A DNA stretch of 64,000 bases from Chengkuizengella sediminis (GTDB lineage: Bacteria > Bacillota > Bacilli > Paenibacillales > KCTC-33759): positions 35,199 through 99,198 of the forward strand of contig NZ_SIJC01000012.1 of assembly GCF_010078385.1 (NCBI RefSeq), written 5' to 3'. The notes beneath the pieces are model-generated. The model had not been told where the DNA came from and did not search any database. It saw only the letters and a program-made list of their open reading frames with translations. The translations under genes and the position numbers were made by a program. Below, piece after piece: positions 35,923 through 45,806 of the stretch. Positions within the stretch are counted from its first letter, which is position 1; every line of letters begins with the position of its first letter.

Positions 35923-37842
35923 TTACTGTTCTTGTTTATATGTTCTATAAAAGGCTAAAACATAAATAATGGGTAAAAATACTAGAGTAAAAAATGTAGA
36001 TGTTGTTAATCCTCCAATAACAACAACAGCTAAACCTTTAGAAATAAGTCCCCCTCCAGGAGTTGTAAAAGCTAGAGGCATTAATGCAGCAATAGTTGCT
36101 AAGGCAGTCATCAGGATAGGACGTATTCTTGTTTTTCCAGCCTCAATGACAGATGCTCGTATAGTTAATCCATTAGAACGGTTTTGATTAATACGGTCAA
36201 CAAGAACGATAGCATTTGTAACGACAATACCAACTAACATAAGAAAACCAATCATAGCACTCATAGACAACGATTCTTTTGATATAAACAATCCAACTAT
36301 TGCTCCAATAGGTACAAACAAAATTGAAGTTAATATGACAAATGGAAGTCGTGCTTTCCCAAAAAACACAAGCATAGTGATATATACTAATCCAATTGCA
36401 ATGACAATAGCTACAACTATATCGATGAGTACTTCCATTGTTTCATCATTACCTCCCCCAACTTTTACGGTTACTCCATCAGGAATCTTCATCTCCTCAA
36501 CAGCTGATTTAACTTCTTTTGTTGCAGTAGAAATATTATTTCCTGTAGCTAATGCAGAAACTTTTGCATAGATTTGTCCGTCTAGTTTTTGTATAGAAGT
36601 AACTACATCATCCTCTGTTATATTTGCTATGTCCATTAATTGCACAGGACCACGCGAGGAGAAAAATGTAATCTTACCAAGTTCTTCAATCCCTGATACA
36701 GATTGATCGTATTGTATTTTTATGGTTTGCTCTTGTCCATCAAGTTCATACGTTCCCACATCAACGAGACGAGTCTGATCATTAATTGCAGCCAAAACCA
36801 TAAAAGAAGATAATTCGTATTCATTTAACTTTCTTGCATGCAAATTCACAGATATTTGTTGCTGTTTTTCACTCATATTATTTTTTACATACTTAACATC
36901 ATTTCGCTTTATCATCATTTCTTCTATTTGCTTAGAAGCAGATAAAAGCTCATTAATATCATCAGAAAATAAATTCACATCCACATTGTTTTGTGTAGGT
37001 GGACCCCCAGCTTGTAACTCTTGGACACTTAGCGTAGAATTTTCCTCATTCGTTAATACGATATCTTCCAATATTTTTTTCACATCTTTTATAGCATCAT
37101 CTACATCCATATTTTCTCCAAGTTCAATATAATATTGAGCCCGATTCACCAAACTAGTACCCGTTATGTAGTCATAATTCCCAATAGATACAAACACATT
37201 TGGATATTTATCCTGATTCTCTTTTAGTTTACTTTCTACAGCTAAAGAGACTTCATTTGTTCTTTCAATAACAGAGGATGGTGGCAAGTTGATTTCTGCT
37301 ACTAACATTTTTTCTTTCTCATTTGGCAAAAATACAAAACCGAGTTTAGGTACAAATAATAATGAACCGATTAACAAAAGTAGTGAAGTTGTAATGACAA
37401 AAACCTTTTTATTTAATGCAAATTCTAATAACTTCTCATACCAGCGAACGTAAAAAGGTTCTTTGTTATTTTCTTTCAAAGTAATAAAAGAATAATTAGC
37501 TAACACAGGAATTAAAGTGATTGCAACAACTAACGAGGCAAGTAATGAAACTACTACCGCTACAGCAAATGGCATAAAAAATGCTCCTGTAATTCCCCCA
37601 ACTAATCCCAATGGCATAAAAACTACAATCGAGGCTAATGTTGAGGAAATAATTGGACTAATCATCTCTCGAGTTCCTGAAATGGTTAGGTGAAGTCGAT
37701 CTTTTTGTGGTTCAAGTCTCTTCTTTCGATATATGTTCTCAATAACAATGATACTATCATCAACTACACGACCAACGGCAACAGCTAAACCTGCCAGACT
37801 CATCGTATTTAATGTGTAATTAAACCACTTCAAAAAAATCAC
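35923..37842 (-). pseudogene. RND efflux transporter, C-terminal two thirds (frameshifted)
   Basis: The 639-residue frame begins inside membrane segment 3 of an RND/AcrB-type (HAE1/MMPL-like Gram-positive) transporter: LAVAVGRVVDDSIIVIENIYR is the proton-relay segment, and MVGIVVTNAIVLVDRIN with its acidic residue is the matching C-terminal helix. Two porter sub-domains and membrane segments 7-12 are present. It is not a complete protein. The same frame extends upstream without a start through VVSIPLSLLVGVIFLKWF to about 37903, where it meets the N-terminal part in another frame. The break is at a run of five T (37904-37908); two more T would restore IAVLIFLRNLRAT. A sequencing error remains possible. 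Confidence 0.8.
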
Positions 37843-37891
37843 ACCAACTAATAATGATAAAGGAATAGAAACTACAGCAATAATCGTTGCC

Positions 37892-38932
37892 CTAAGATTT
37901 CTTAAAAATTAGAACTGCAATAGATGCAAATACAACACCCCATATCCCTTTGCTGACTAATTCAGAGATGGATAATTTGATTTCTTTTGATTGATCAAAA
38001 ACGATAGCATAATCAATATTATCTGCATAGCTATCAATGACTTTGAAAAATTGGTCTGCCACTTCAACTGTGTTTGCGTCCTTCTTTTTATTAATTAATA
38101 GCGATATGCTGCTTTTTAAGTTATATCTCGAAAGCTCATCTTGTTTTTGTACCTCTTCAAAATTTGCAATATCACCTAATAAAATGGTTTCTTGAGTAAT
38201 GGGAGAGGTTAGTTCAATTTGATTGAGATCATTCATGGTCTCGATTTTCTGGTCAATTCGTACTGGTACAACGACAGAATCACTTTGTATTGTTCCTGCA
38301 GGGAAGGAAAAAAATGAGGTTTGAATTTTTTCTTTAATTTGGTTTAAACTTATACCTTGTGTTTTGGCTAAATTCTTATCCACAACAACTTCTAAAAATT
38401 CCTTTGGAACAGCTGATATGGCAACGCTTTTTACTCCATTCACATTCAATAACTCTGGTTTAAGAACATTCTGTGTCCAACCCGTAATGTCTTCATCCTC
38501 TTTTGGAAATAATGCAAGGTTTACGACGGGAAGAGAACCAAATGAAAATAAGTCAACATTCGTAACTGCTTCTTCGGGAAGTTGAATTTCCCTTATTAAT
38601 TCATTTACATTTTGAATGGTTCGATCCATATCTGTTCCAATTGGAAAAGTTAATTGTATGCGCGATAAACTCTCCATAGATTGGCTTGTCATTTTTTCTA
38701 AACTGGATAAAGAATCTAATTGTTCTTCTAAAGCACGTGTTACGTACACATCCACATCTTCAGATGATGCTCCAGGATATATTGTTGTAATCGATAATTC
38801 AGGAAATTCAATGTCTGGAAGCAAATCTGATTTTAAAGATAAAAAAGATAAGATTCCCCCTCCAACTAGCAAAACAGAAATGATAAGGATTGCCGCTGGA
38901 TTTTTTAAACTAAATTGAGTTAAAAATTTCAT
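37892..38932 (-). pseudogene. RND efflux transporter, N-terminal third (frameshifted)
   Basis: The 346-residue frame carries membrane segment 1 (NPAAILIISVLLVGGGILSFL), the porter motif PDIEFPELSITTIYPGAS, the first porter domain, and part of segment 2 (GIWGVVFASIAVLIF), then stops after KKS. The normal protein is about 1000-1050 residues, equal to this piece plus the downstream frame. The ATG follows AGGGGC. A truncated product would lack the proton path. As the rest of the sequence is well conserved, the change is recent, a homopolymer slip, or an error. The large palindrome lies just before the start. Confidence 0.8.
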
Positions 38933-38950
38933 AATATTTGCCCCTCTACC

Positions 38951-39000
38951 TAATTTTATAATAAAATGACTGGTTGGTCAGTCATTTTATTATAAAATTA
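38951..39000. promoter_or_regulatory. 50-bp palindrome: likely TetR operator, perhaps also the engB terminator
   Basis: Two perfect 21-base arms (from TAATTTTATAATAAAATGACT to its complement) flank GGTTGGTC. The core TGACTGGTTGGTCAGTCA resembles operators of TetR-family drug-efflux repressors. It sits 18 bases before the RND transporter start and 17 bases after the engB stop. Binding by the TetR protein encoded downstream would block the transporter. The AT-rich arms could also form an RNA hairpin ending engB transcription. Confidence 0.65.
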
Positions 39001-39017
39001 TCCAAATCACATGTCAA

Positions 39018-39608
39018 TTATGATTTGGTAATTTGGTTTTGAATAAGTCCCCATAATTCATCTTTCCCCAATCCTTCTTCAGATGAAAATAATAAGATTG
39101 GATCTTCTTTTTCAAGGTTCAATGTATCTTTTATTACTTTTAAATGTTTATTTCTTTTATTTTTTGAAATTTTATCAGCTTTTGTAGTAATGATTATGCG
39201 AGGAATTTGCTGATATACTAACCATTCATACATGGCAATATCATCTTTAGTAGGTGGATGACGAAGATCAATAATTTGTAAAACCGCTTTTAATTGTTCT
39301 CTCTCTAACAAATATCGTTCGATCATTTCTCCCCATTCTTGTCTTCGAGACTTTGAAACTTTAGCATAACCATAACCTGGAAGATCAACAAAATACAAAT
39401 CTGTATTAATGCGATAATAATTCAAAGTTTGTGTTTTACCTGGCTGAGAACTTGTTCTTGCTAAATTTTTTCGATTAATCATTTTATTAATTAAAGATGA
39501 TTTCCCTACATTAGAACGACCAGCAAGTGCAATTTCTGGCAATCCATCTTCAGGATATTGATCTGGTCCTACTGCACTAATAATAAATTCTGCCTGATTT
39601 ACTTTCAC
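39018..39608 (-). CDS. engB: Ribosome biogenesis GTPase YsxC/EngB
   Basis: An essential GTPase acting in assembly of the large ribosomal subunit. G1 is [13 protein letters not shown] (about residue 32), the G2 threonine lies in [15 protein letters not shown]3 is [12 protein letters not shown]4 is TKAD, and G5 is SSEEG. I chose GTG at 39608 ([15 protein letters not shown]), which lines up with the usual start of YsxC and gives 196 residues. The frame runs 29 codons further upstream but through the lonA terminator hairpin. It follows lonA as in Bacillus subtilis. Confidence 0.92.
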   Translation of the reverse strand: MKVNQAEFIISAVGPDQYPEDGLPEIALAGRSNVGKSSLINKMINRKNLARTSSQPGKTQTLNYYRINTDLYFVDLPGYGYAKVSKSRRQEWGEMIERYLLEREQLKAVLQIIDLRHPPTKDDIAMYEWLVYQQIPRIIITTKADKISKNKRNKHLKVIKDTLNLEKEDPILLFSSEEGLGKDELWGLIQNQITKS

Positions 39609-39671
39609 ATCAATGTACCTACTCTTTCTATTTAATGAACCTCTTCTAGTTTTCCCCCTACTTACTATTAA

Positions 39672-39720
39672 CAAAAAAACTGAATAAGTGATCACTCATT
39701 TAAAATGAGTAATCACTTAT
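39672..39720 (-). terminator. Terminator after lonA
   Basis: ATAAGTGATTACTCATTTT pairs with its near-perfect complement (one mismatch), followed on the minus strand by CAGTTTTTTTG. It lies 20 bases after the lonA stop. Confidence 0.85.
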
Positions 39721-39740
39721 AGTATATCATTAAGCTTTCT

Positions 39741-42065
39741 TTACTGTATTAATGTTTGTTCTAATACAGTGTCCATATGTGATACAGGAACAAATTTAAT
39801 ATCCTTTTTCACCGCATCTGGCAATTCTTGAAGATCTTTTTCATTTTCTTCAGGAAATAGTACTTTTTTGATCCCTGCTCGATGAGCTGCTAACGCCTTT
39901 TCCTTCAACCCTCCAATTGGAAGAACTCTCCCTCTTAAGGTTATTTCTCCAGTCATCGCTACTTCTTTGGAAACAGGTACGTCTGATAACGCTGAGATTA
40001 AAGCTGAAGCAATGGTGATCCCTGCTGAAGGTCCATCCTTTGGAATCGCACCTTCTGGAATATGAATATGAATATCATACTTATCATGAAAATCAGGCTC
40101 TAAATTTAATTCTTTAGCTTTAGAACGTGTATAACTGAAAGCTGCTTGAGCAGATTCCTTCATAACATCTCCAAGTTTACCAGTAAGTGTGAGCTTACCA
40201 TTTCCAGGCATGACTGTTACTTCGATGGTTAAAGTATCTCCTCCCACCTCTGTCCAAGCCAACCCAGTAACTGCTCCTATCTGATTTTCTTTCTCAGCTA
40301 AGCTATATCGATACTTACTCGGGCCAAGGTATTTATCCACTTCTTTAGAAGTGATGGTTATTTGATGACTTACATCAGTAGAAACAACTTCCTTCACTAC
40401 TTTGCGACAAAGTGCTGCAACTTGCTGCTCTAGATTCCTTACACCTGCTTCACGTGTATACTCTTGTACAATCGATAATATCGTATTATCTTCTACTATT
40501 AACTGGTTTTCAGCTAAGCCATGTTCCTTTTTTTGTTTAGGAATCAAATACTTCTTAGCAATTTCTAATTTTTCATTTTCTGTATAACCTGATATATATA
40601 ACATTTCCATACGATCCAATAATGGACGAGGGATATTATGAACCGCATTCGCAGTTGTGATAAACATAACATTAGATAAATCAAATGGTTGTTCAATAAA
40701 ATGATCACTAAAAGTGCTGTTTTGTTCAGGATCTAATACTTCTAACAGCGCTGACCCAGGATCTCCACGAAAATCCATTGACATCTTATCGATTTCATCC
40801 AATAAAAAAACGGGATTGTTCGTGCCTGCATTTTTCAACCCTTGTATAATCCGACCTGGCATTGCACCTACATAGGTTCGTCTATGTCCACGAATCTCAG
40901 CCTCATCTCTCACCCCACCTAGTGAGATACGAACAAATTCACGTCCTAATGTTCTAGCGATGGACTTCCCTAAAGAAGTTTTCCCAACTCCTGGTGGACC
41001 GACTAAACAAAGTATAGGTCCTTTAATTTTCTTGACCAGTTTCTGTACAGCTAAATACTCCAGTACTCGCTCTTTTGGTTTTTCAAGCCCATAGTGGTCT
41101 TCATCTAGGATTTTTTCAGCATGTGTAATGTCTAAATCATCTTCAGTTTGTTTGTTCCATGGTAATGCAATCATCCAATCTATATAATTACGAATCACTC
41201 CACCTTCAGCAGAAGTGGAAGGCATTTTTTCCAAACGCTCTATTTCTCTTTCAATTTTTTCTTTAATTTTTTCAGGCACATCTATTTCAGCAAGTTGAGC
41301 TCGAAGCTCTTCCACTTCACCTGCTCTACCTTCCTTATCACCCAATTCCTTTTGAATAGCTTTCATTTGTTCTCGTAAATAATATTCTTTCTGAGTTTTC
41401 TCCATCTGTTTTTTCACACGTTTATTAATTTGTTTTTCCAATTCAAGAACTTCTCGTTCATCATTTAAAATATTCAGTACTTTCTCCAGTCTTTCGTAAA
41501 CATCCAACGTTTCAAGGATCTGCTGTTTATCTTTAATTTTTAAAGACAAGTGACTGGAAATAACATCTGCTAATCTACCTGGTTCATTAATATCAGAAAC
41601 AGATGCCAGCGTTTCAGGTGTAACCTTTTTTGACAGTGAGATATAATTCTCAAACTGTTTCAATACACTTCTCATCAATGCATTATTCTCTGAGTTATCT
41701 GATAATACATCGAATAAATCTTTGGCATTCACTTCATAAAATTCATCATTATCAATATATTCTACAATTTCACATCGATTTAATGCTTCTACTAGCACCC
41801 TGATCGTTCCATTAGGAAGCTTAAGCATTTGTCTAACTTTTGCTTTTGTACCAATTTTATAAATGTCATCCTCAGTTGGTGCTTCAATACTCACCTCAGA
41901 TTGAGAACATAGCAGAATCAAGTTATTTTCTACCATCGCTCTTTCAAGGGCTTTAACTGATTTTTCTCGACCAACATCAAGATGCAAAACCATACTTGGA
42001 TAAACAAGTAATCCACGTAGTGGTAATAATGGTAAGCGATCTTCTCTTGTTTTATTTAGACTCAT
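39741..42065 (-). CDS. lonA: ATP-dependent protease La (LonA)
   Basis: A cytoplasmic AAA+ serine protease that removes damaged and regulatory proteins. The N-terminal substrate domain ([15 protein letters not shown]) is followed by a coiled coil. The ATPase has Walker [14 protein letters not shown] (about residue 355) and Walker [12 protein letters not shown]. The protease domain has the catalytic serine in [15 protein letters not shown] (about 675) and the lysine in [15 protein letters not shown] (about 720). I prefer the ATG at 42065; a TTG five codons earlier (42080) is nearer to AGGAG and cannot be excluded. It lies between lonB and engB, as in Bacillus subtilis. Confidence 0.96.
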   Translation of the reverse strand: MSLNKTREDRLPLLPLRGLLVYPSMVLHLDVGREKSVKALERAMVENNLILLCSQSEVSIEAPTEDDIYKIGTKAKVRQMLKLPNGTIRVLVEALNRCEIVEYIDNDEFYEVNAKDLFDVLSDNSENNALMRSVLKQFENYISLSKKVTPETLASVSDINEPGRLADVISSHLSLKIKDKQQILETLDVYERLEKVLNILNDEREVLELEKQINKRVKKQMEKTQKEYYLREQMKAIQKELGDKEGRAGEVEELRAQLAEIDVPEKIKEKIEREIERLEKMPSTSAEGGVIRNYIDWMIALPWNKQTEDDLDITHAEKILDEDHYGLEKPKERVLEYLAVQKLVKKIKGPILCLVGPPGVGKTSLGKSIARTLGREFVRISLGGVRDEAEIRGHRRTYVGAMPGRIIQGLKNAGTNNPVFLLDEIDKMSMDFRGDPGSALLEVLDPEQNSTFSDHFIEQPFDLSNVMFITTANAVHNIPRPLLDRMEMLYISGYTENEKLEIAKKYLIPKQKKEHGLAENQLIVEDNTILSIVQEYTREAGVRNLEQQVAALCRKVVKEVVSTDVSHQITITSKEVDKYLGPSKYRYSLAEKENQIGAVTGLAWTEVGGDTLTIEVTVMPGNGKLTLTGKLGDVMKESAQAAFSYTRSKAKELNLEPDFHDKYDIHIHIPEGAIPKDGPSAGITIASALISALSDVPVSKEVAMTGEITLRGRVLPIGGLKEKALAAHRAGIKKVLFPEENEKDLQELPDAVKKDIKFVPVSHMDTVLEQTLIQ

Positions 42066-42215
42066 CTCTAGTACCCCCAAAGATTCTCTCCTATTAGCTG
42101 TATATTATTTTATCAAATGCTTAATTAAAAAACCAATTTCTAACTGATACCGCCCATATTTTCAATAAATTAGCATTTTTAATTGTAGATTATACATTCT
42201 ATGTGACTTGTAAAG

Positions 42216-43928
42216 CTATTGTTCTAGTGTAGATGTACCTGGTTGAAAAACTGGAAGCACTTTAACATCTATTCCTTCATTGTCCATATTTTGTTGATCA
42301 GATGGCTTGTTAGATTCAATACCGATTGAATATTTAAGCACTTGATCAATCGTTTCCATAGGAATAACCTCAATTCCCTTTATGGTAAAAAATGAATCTT
42401 GCCAATTTTCTTTTGGAATGAATACTTTTTTTGCACCTGCTTGAATCGCAGCTTCTACTTTGGCTACAACTCCCCCAACAGGTTTCACTTTCCCATGAAT
42501 GCTCACCTCACCCGTCATGGCAATTTTATTATCTACAGGAATTTTATTCACAGCAGATGCAATCGCAGTAGCAATAGTTACTCCTGCTGATGGTCCATCC
42601 ATTGGAACACCTCCTGGAAAATTAATGTGAATATCAAAGTCATCAGCATTTATCCCTACTTGCCTTAATACCGTAAGTACATTTTCCAAGGAACTCTTAA
42701 CCATACTTTTTCGACGAATTTTTTTGCCCCCACCACCCATTTCCTCTTCATCTACAACACCTGTAATAGTGAATTTTCCTTTACCTGGTACTTTAGCCAG
42801 TATAGCAGTGGCTTCTATTTCCAATAAACACCCTATATTAGGTCCAAATACAGCAAGGCCATTCACTAAACCAACTTTGGGTTGAATCGGGATTTTTTTA
42901 TCTGGACGAGGTTGAATATTACTGCTATTAATCACCCACTCAATATCTTCTGCTGTTATTTCCTTTCTCTGATCTGTCATCGCAATCCCAGCTGCCATCT
43001 GTACAATATTTACAGCCTCTCGGCCGTTCGTAGCATATTTACTAATCACTTCTATCGCTTTATCTTCATAGGGCATTCCAATCTTATCCACCGCGTTTAC
43101 TGCAATTTGAGCAGTTTCTTTAGGTAAAAGAGGTTTAAAAAACACCTCTATACAACGAGATCTAATAGCCGGGGGAATTTCCTCCGGTGTTCTAGTCGTT
43201 GCCCCTACCAATCTAAAATCAGCAGGCAGTCCATTTTGAAAAATATCATGAATAAATTGAGGAATATTTTTATCGTCTGCACTATAGTACGAACTTTCTA
43301 AAAAGACTTTTCTATCTTCCAACACCTTTAATAATTTATTCATCTGAACGGAATGCAATTCTCCAATTTCATCGATAAAAAGGAGCCCACCATGTGCTTT
43401 TGTTACAGCACCAGGTTTAGGTTGCGGGATACCCGCTACCCCCATTGCACCAGCTCCTTGATATATAGGATCATGTACAGAACCAATTAACGGATCAGCA
43501 ATACCTCTTTCATCAAAACGAGCAATAGTAGCATCAATTTCTGTAAACTTCGATTCTTTATAAAATGGAGAAAATATACTTTTCTTTGCTTCCTCAAGCA
43601 CAACCCTTGCAGCAGCTGTTTTCCCTACTCCTGGGGGACCATAAATAATAACGTGCTGTGGATTGGGTCCACATAAACTTGCTTTTAACGCACGGAGTCC
43701 TTCTTTCTGACCTATGATATCTTCTAAGGTAACGGGTCTAGCTTTTTCTGATAATGGTTGAGTTAAATGTATGGATCTCAATTTATGTAATTTTTCCATC
43801 TCTCTTTTAGACTCTTTATCAACTGCAGTTTTACTGTTTTGCTGACTTCGTAATTGATTCCAAAAATACAATCCAATAACTACAGCAAAAAAACCTTGAA
43901 TAATCATTAAAATGACCATAAAACTCAT
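42216..43928 (-). CDS. lonB: Sporulation-associated ATP-dependent protease LonB
   Basis: A membrane-anchored Lon-like protease of 570 residues. The first 25 residues are a membrane segment. The ATPase domain carries [15 protein letters not shown] (about residue 95) and LLFIDEIGELHSVQMN. The protease domain has the serine in GVPMDGPSAGVTIATA and the lysine in VGGVVAKVEAAIQAG. It lacks the long Lon N-terminal domain, as is normal for LonB. In Bacillus subtilis lonB is made in the forespore. Here clpX does not precede it directly: the RiPP cluster and ispG lie between. Confidence 0.95.
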   Translation of the reverse strand: MSFMVILMIIQGFFAVVIGLYFWNQLRSQQNSKTAVDKESKREMEKLHKLRSIHLTQPLSEKARPVTLEDIIGQKEGLRALKASLCGPNPQHVIIYGPPGVGKTAAARVVLEEAKKSIFSPFYKESKFTEIDATIARFDERGIADPLIGSVHDPIYQGAGAMGVAGIPQPKPGAVTKAHGGLLFIDEIGELHSVQMNKLLKVLEDRKVFLESSYYSADDKNIPQFIHDIFQNGLPADFRLVGATTRTPEEIPPAIRSRCIEVFFKPLLPKETAQIAVNAVDKIGMPYEDKAIEVISKYATNGREAVNIVQMAAGIAMTDQRKEITAEDIEWVINSSNIQPRPDKKIPIQPKVGLVNGLAVFGPNIGCLLEIEATAILAKVPGKGKFTITGVVDEEEMGGGGKKIRRKSMVKSSLENVLTVLRQVGINADDFDIHINFPGGVPMDGPSAGVTIATAIASAVNKIPVDNKIAMTGEVSIHGKVKPVGGVVAKVEAAIQAGAKKVFIPKENWQDSFFTIKGIEVIPMETIDQVLKYSIGIESNKPSDQQNMDNEGIDVKVLPVFQPGTSTLEQ

Positions 43929-44440
43929 ATTATGTTCGACCTCCCCTTTTCTTCTAACTACAAGCTAGTATTACCATGGTTAACGTCACTTCATACGCAA
44001 TTTCCTTTAAAACTCCAACAACACCTCACAAACTATCTTTGACTCCTATTTATTTTTCTTAAGTCATGATTGTATAAACATAAAAAGAAAAGGGAAGTGG
44101 ACACTTTGAGGTTTCGTCCTTGTATTGAAATATACATGATGACATAGTAAAACAAATTGTTGATGCTTAATTAAATGATGTAAACAACAATGTTATTGAA
44201 AAATTTAAGTTTCCAGGCATAACCTGCTTATTTTGCATAACTATTTTTAAAAAAATTTAACTGATGGACATGTGATCATGCTAGAGGGAGGAAATGTGGA
44301 CGTCAGATGGGGAATTAAATATTACAAAAGGTAGAGCGTTGGATATTTTCGAAGTAGTTTTTGATGATGTACTAAATTTCCTAAATAAGAAGTAATCTCG
44401 CAAAAAAAAATCAAGCCATTTGATGATCTAATAAATCATT
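43929..44440 (+). pseudogene. Intergenic region with possible decayed coding remnant
   Basis: In the 537 bases between lonB and the RiPP cluster I see coding-like plus-strand pieces in broken frames. Around 44135-44225 a frame reads DIVKQIVDA, stop, LNDVNNNVIEKFKFPGI. Near 44295-44394 a frame reads MWTSDGELNITKGRALDIF and continues to LNFLNKK with a stop. The final part resembles the C-terminal helix of creatininase-type amidohydrolases, but too little remains to be sure. No complete gene is present. Confidence 0.3.
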
Positions 44441-44447
44441 TTTCTAA

Positions 44448-44490
44448 TCGTACAAAGACCCCTAATTATGAGTTAGCGGTCTTTGTACGA
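44448..44490 (-). terminator. Hairpin ending the RiPP operon
   Basis: TCGTACAAAGACC pairs perfectly over 13 bases with GGTCTTTGTACGA, with inner CTAA/TTAG pairing. The stop codon of the monooxygenase gene lies in its loop. The trailing T-run is weak, so it may work as a 3' stabiliser as well as a terminator. Its left arm resembles a hairpin at the other edge of the cluster. Confidence 0.65.
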
Positions 44491-45797
44491 TATGATGGAT
44501 TTACAAGTCCTAAGTTTTCTCTTAGACTCACTCCCTCATACTCTTCTCTAAACATGTTTTTTTGCTGCAAAATAGGAACAACTTTATGAATAAATACTTC
44601 TAGGTCTTCTATCATATTTAATGGCATTAAATTGAAACCATCACATGCTCCTGCTTTATACCATATTTCCATTTTATCTGCTAACTGTTCAGGAGTACCA
44701 ATAAACAAATCGTGTGGTGAAATCGAAGCTACATGTTGTGACAATTGTTTCAAATTCAGCTTTCTTTTCTCAGAAAATTTTTTATAAGTTAAATATTTCT
44801 TTGTCTGCTCTTCATCTAGAGTTTCTTCCAAATCAGCTAGTGGTTTATTTAAATCCATAGCCAAAAAATTTACTTGAGGTAGTATTATAGATAAAAGTTT
44901 GAGTCCTATATTCGGATCAATGAGTGATTGCAACTCATTATATTTTTGTTGAGCAATATCTTGTGTTTCCCCTAGAATAAATCGAATACCCGACGTAATG
45001 ACAACCTCATCTCTATTCCTATCAAATGAAACAGCTTGTTCCTTTAAATTTTCATAATATGCTTTTGCATTATCAATCCCTTTGTTATTGTTTACAAATA
45101 CTACCTCTGCATATTTTGCAGCAAGTTGCTGTCCTGATGTTGAAGTGCCAGCTTGAATTAATACTGGATGCCCTTGAGGAGGCCTCGATAAGTTCAAGGG
45201 ACCTTCTACTGCAAAAAATTCTCCTTGGTGATTTATTTTATGAATTTTATTATAATCTACAAAAACACCCTGTTCTTTGTCCTGTATCCATGCATCATAT
45301 TCCCATGAATCCCATAATCCTTTTACAACTTCAACAAACTCCTCTGCTCTTCTATATCTCTTACCATGTTCCATATGTTCATTAAAGCTAAAGTTTTTAG
45401 CTGATCCATGATCTGCAGTAGTTACAATATTCCATGCAGACCTTCCTTTACTTATATGATCTATGGAACCAAATCTTCTAGCTATATTAAATGGTTCATT
45501 AAAGGTTGTAGAAGCTGTAGCAGCAAGACCGATTTGATTTGTTTGTGCAGCTAATGAAGAAAGTAATACCGTAGGTTCTAGTGCATTTAAAACATTTGTG
45601 TGGGAATATTCATCAATGTATAACCCATCTGCGAAAAAAACGAAATCAAGCTTTCCTTTCTCCGCCAACCTTGTCACTTCCAAATTATAATCATAACTAA
45701 AAGGATTTTCTTCTAAAGAAAGCCTCCAAGATGATAGATGATGTCCAGCTCCTAAAATAAAGAGAGCAATTTTCATACGATTATTTATACCTGACAT
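44466..45797 (-). CDS. LLM-class flavin-dependent monooxygenase (NtaA/SnaA family)
   Basis: A 443-residue luciferase-like (beta/alpha)8 oxidoreductase using reduced FMN. The start MKIALFILGAGHH, the block LDFVFFADGLYIDE, the FMN region AWNIVTTADHGSAKNFSFNEH and VLIQAGTSTSGQQLAAKYAEVVFV, and the tail IGTPEQLADKMEIWYKAGACDGFNLMP place it with NtaA/SnaA/DszA-type monooxygenases. The ATG follows AGGAGG. It is the last gene of the RiPP operon, nine bases after the transporter gene. It may hydroxylate the peptide product or its tail. Alternatively it is an unrelated gene, since this family is common in sulfur and xenobiotic metabolism. No flavin reductase lies beside it. Confidence 0.88.
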   Translation of the reverse strand: MSGINNRMKIALFILGAGHHLSSWRLSLEENPFSYDYNLEVTRLAEKGKLDFVFFADGLYIDEYSHTNVLNALEPTVLLSSLAAQTNQIGLAATASTTFNEPFNIARRFGSIDHISKGRSAWNIVTTADHGSAKNFSFNEHMEHGKRYRRAEEFVEVVKGLWDSWEYDAWIQDKEQGVFVDYNKIHKINHQGEFFAVEGPLNLSRPPQGHPVLIQAGTSTSGQQLAAKYAEVVFVNNNKGIDNAKAYYENLKEQAVSFDRNRDEVVITSGIRFILGETQDIAQQKYNELQSLIDPNIGLKLLSIILPQVNFLAMDLNKPLADLEETLDEEQTKKYLTYKKFSEKRKLNLKQLSQHVASISPHDLFIGTPEQLADKMEIWYKAGACDGFNLMPLNMIEDLEVFIHKVVPILQQKNMFREEYEGVSLRENLGLVNPSYRTKTANS

Positions 45798-45806
45798 AAT
45801 ATCCTC

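Noticed and set aside
45026..45385. A 119-codon plus-strand frame inside the monooxygenase gene
   Set aside because: It lies wholly opposite a well-conserved enzyme and has no ribosome site or protein-like pattern.
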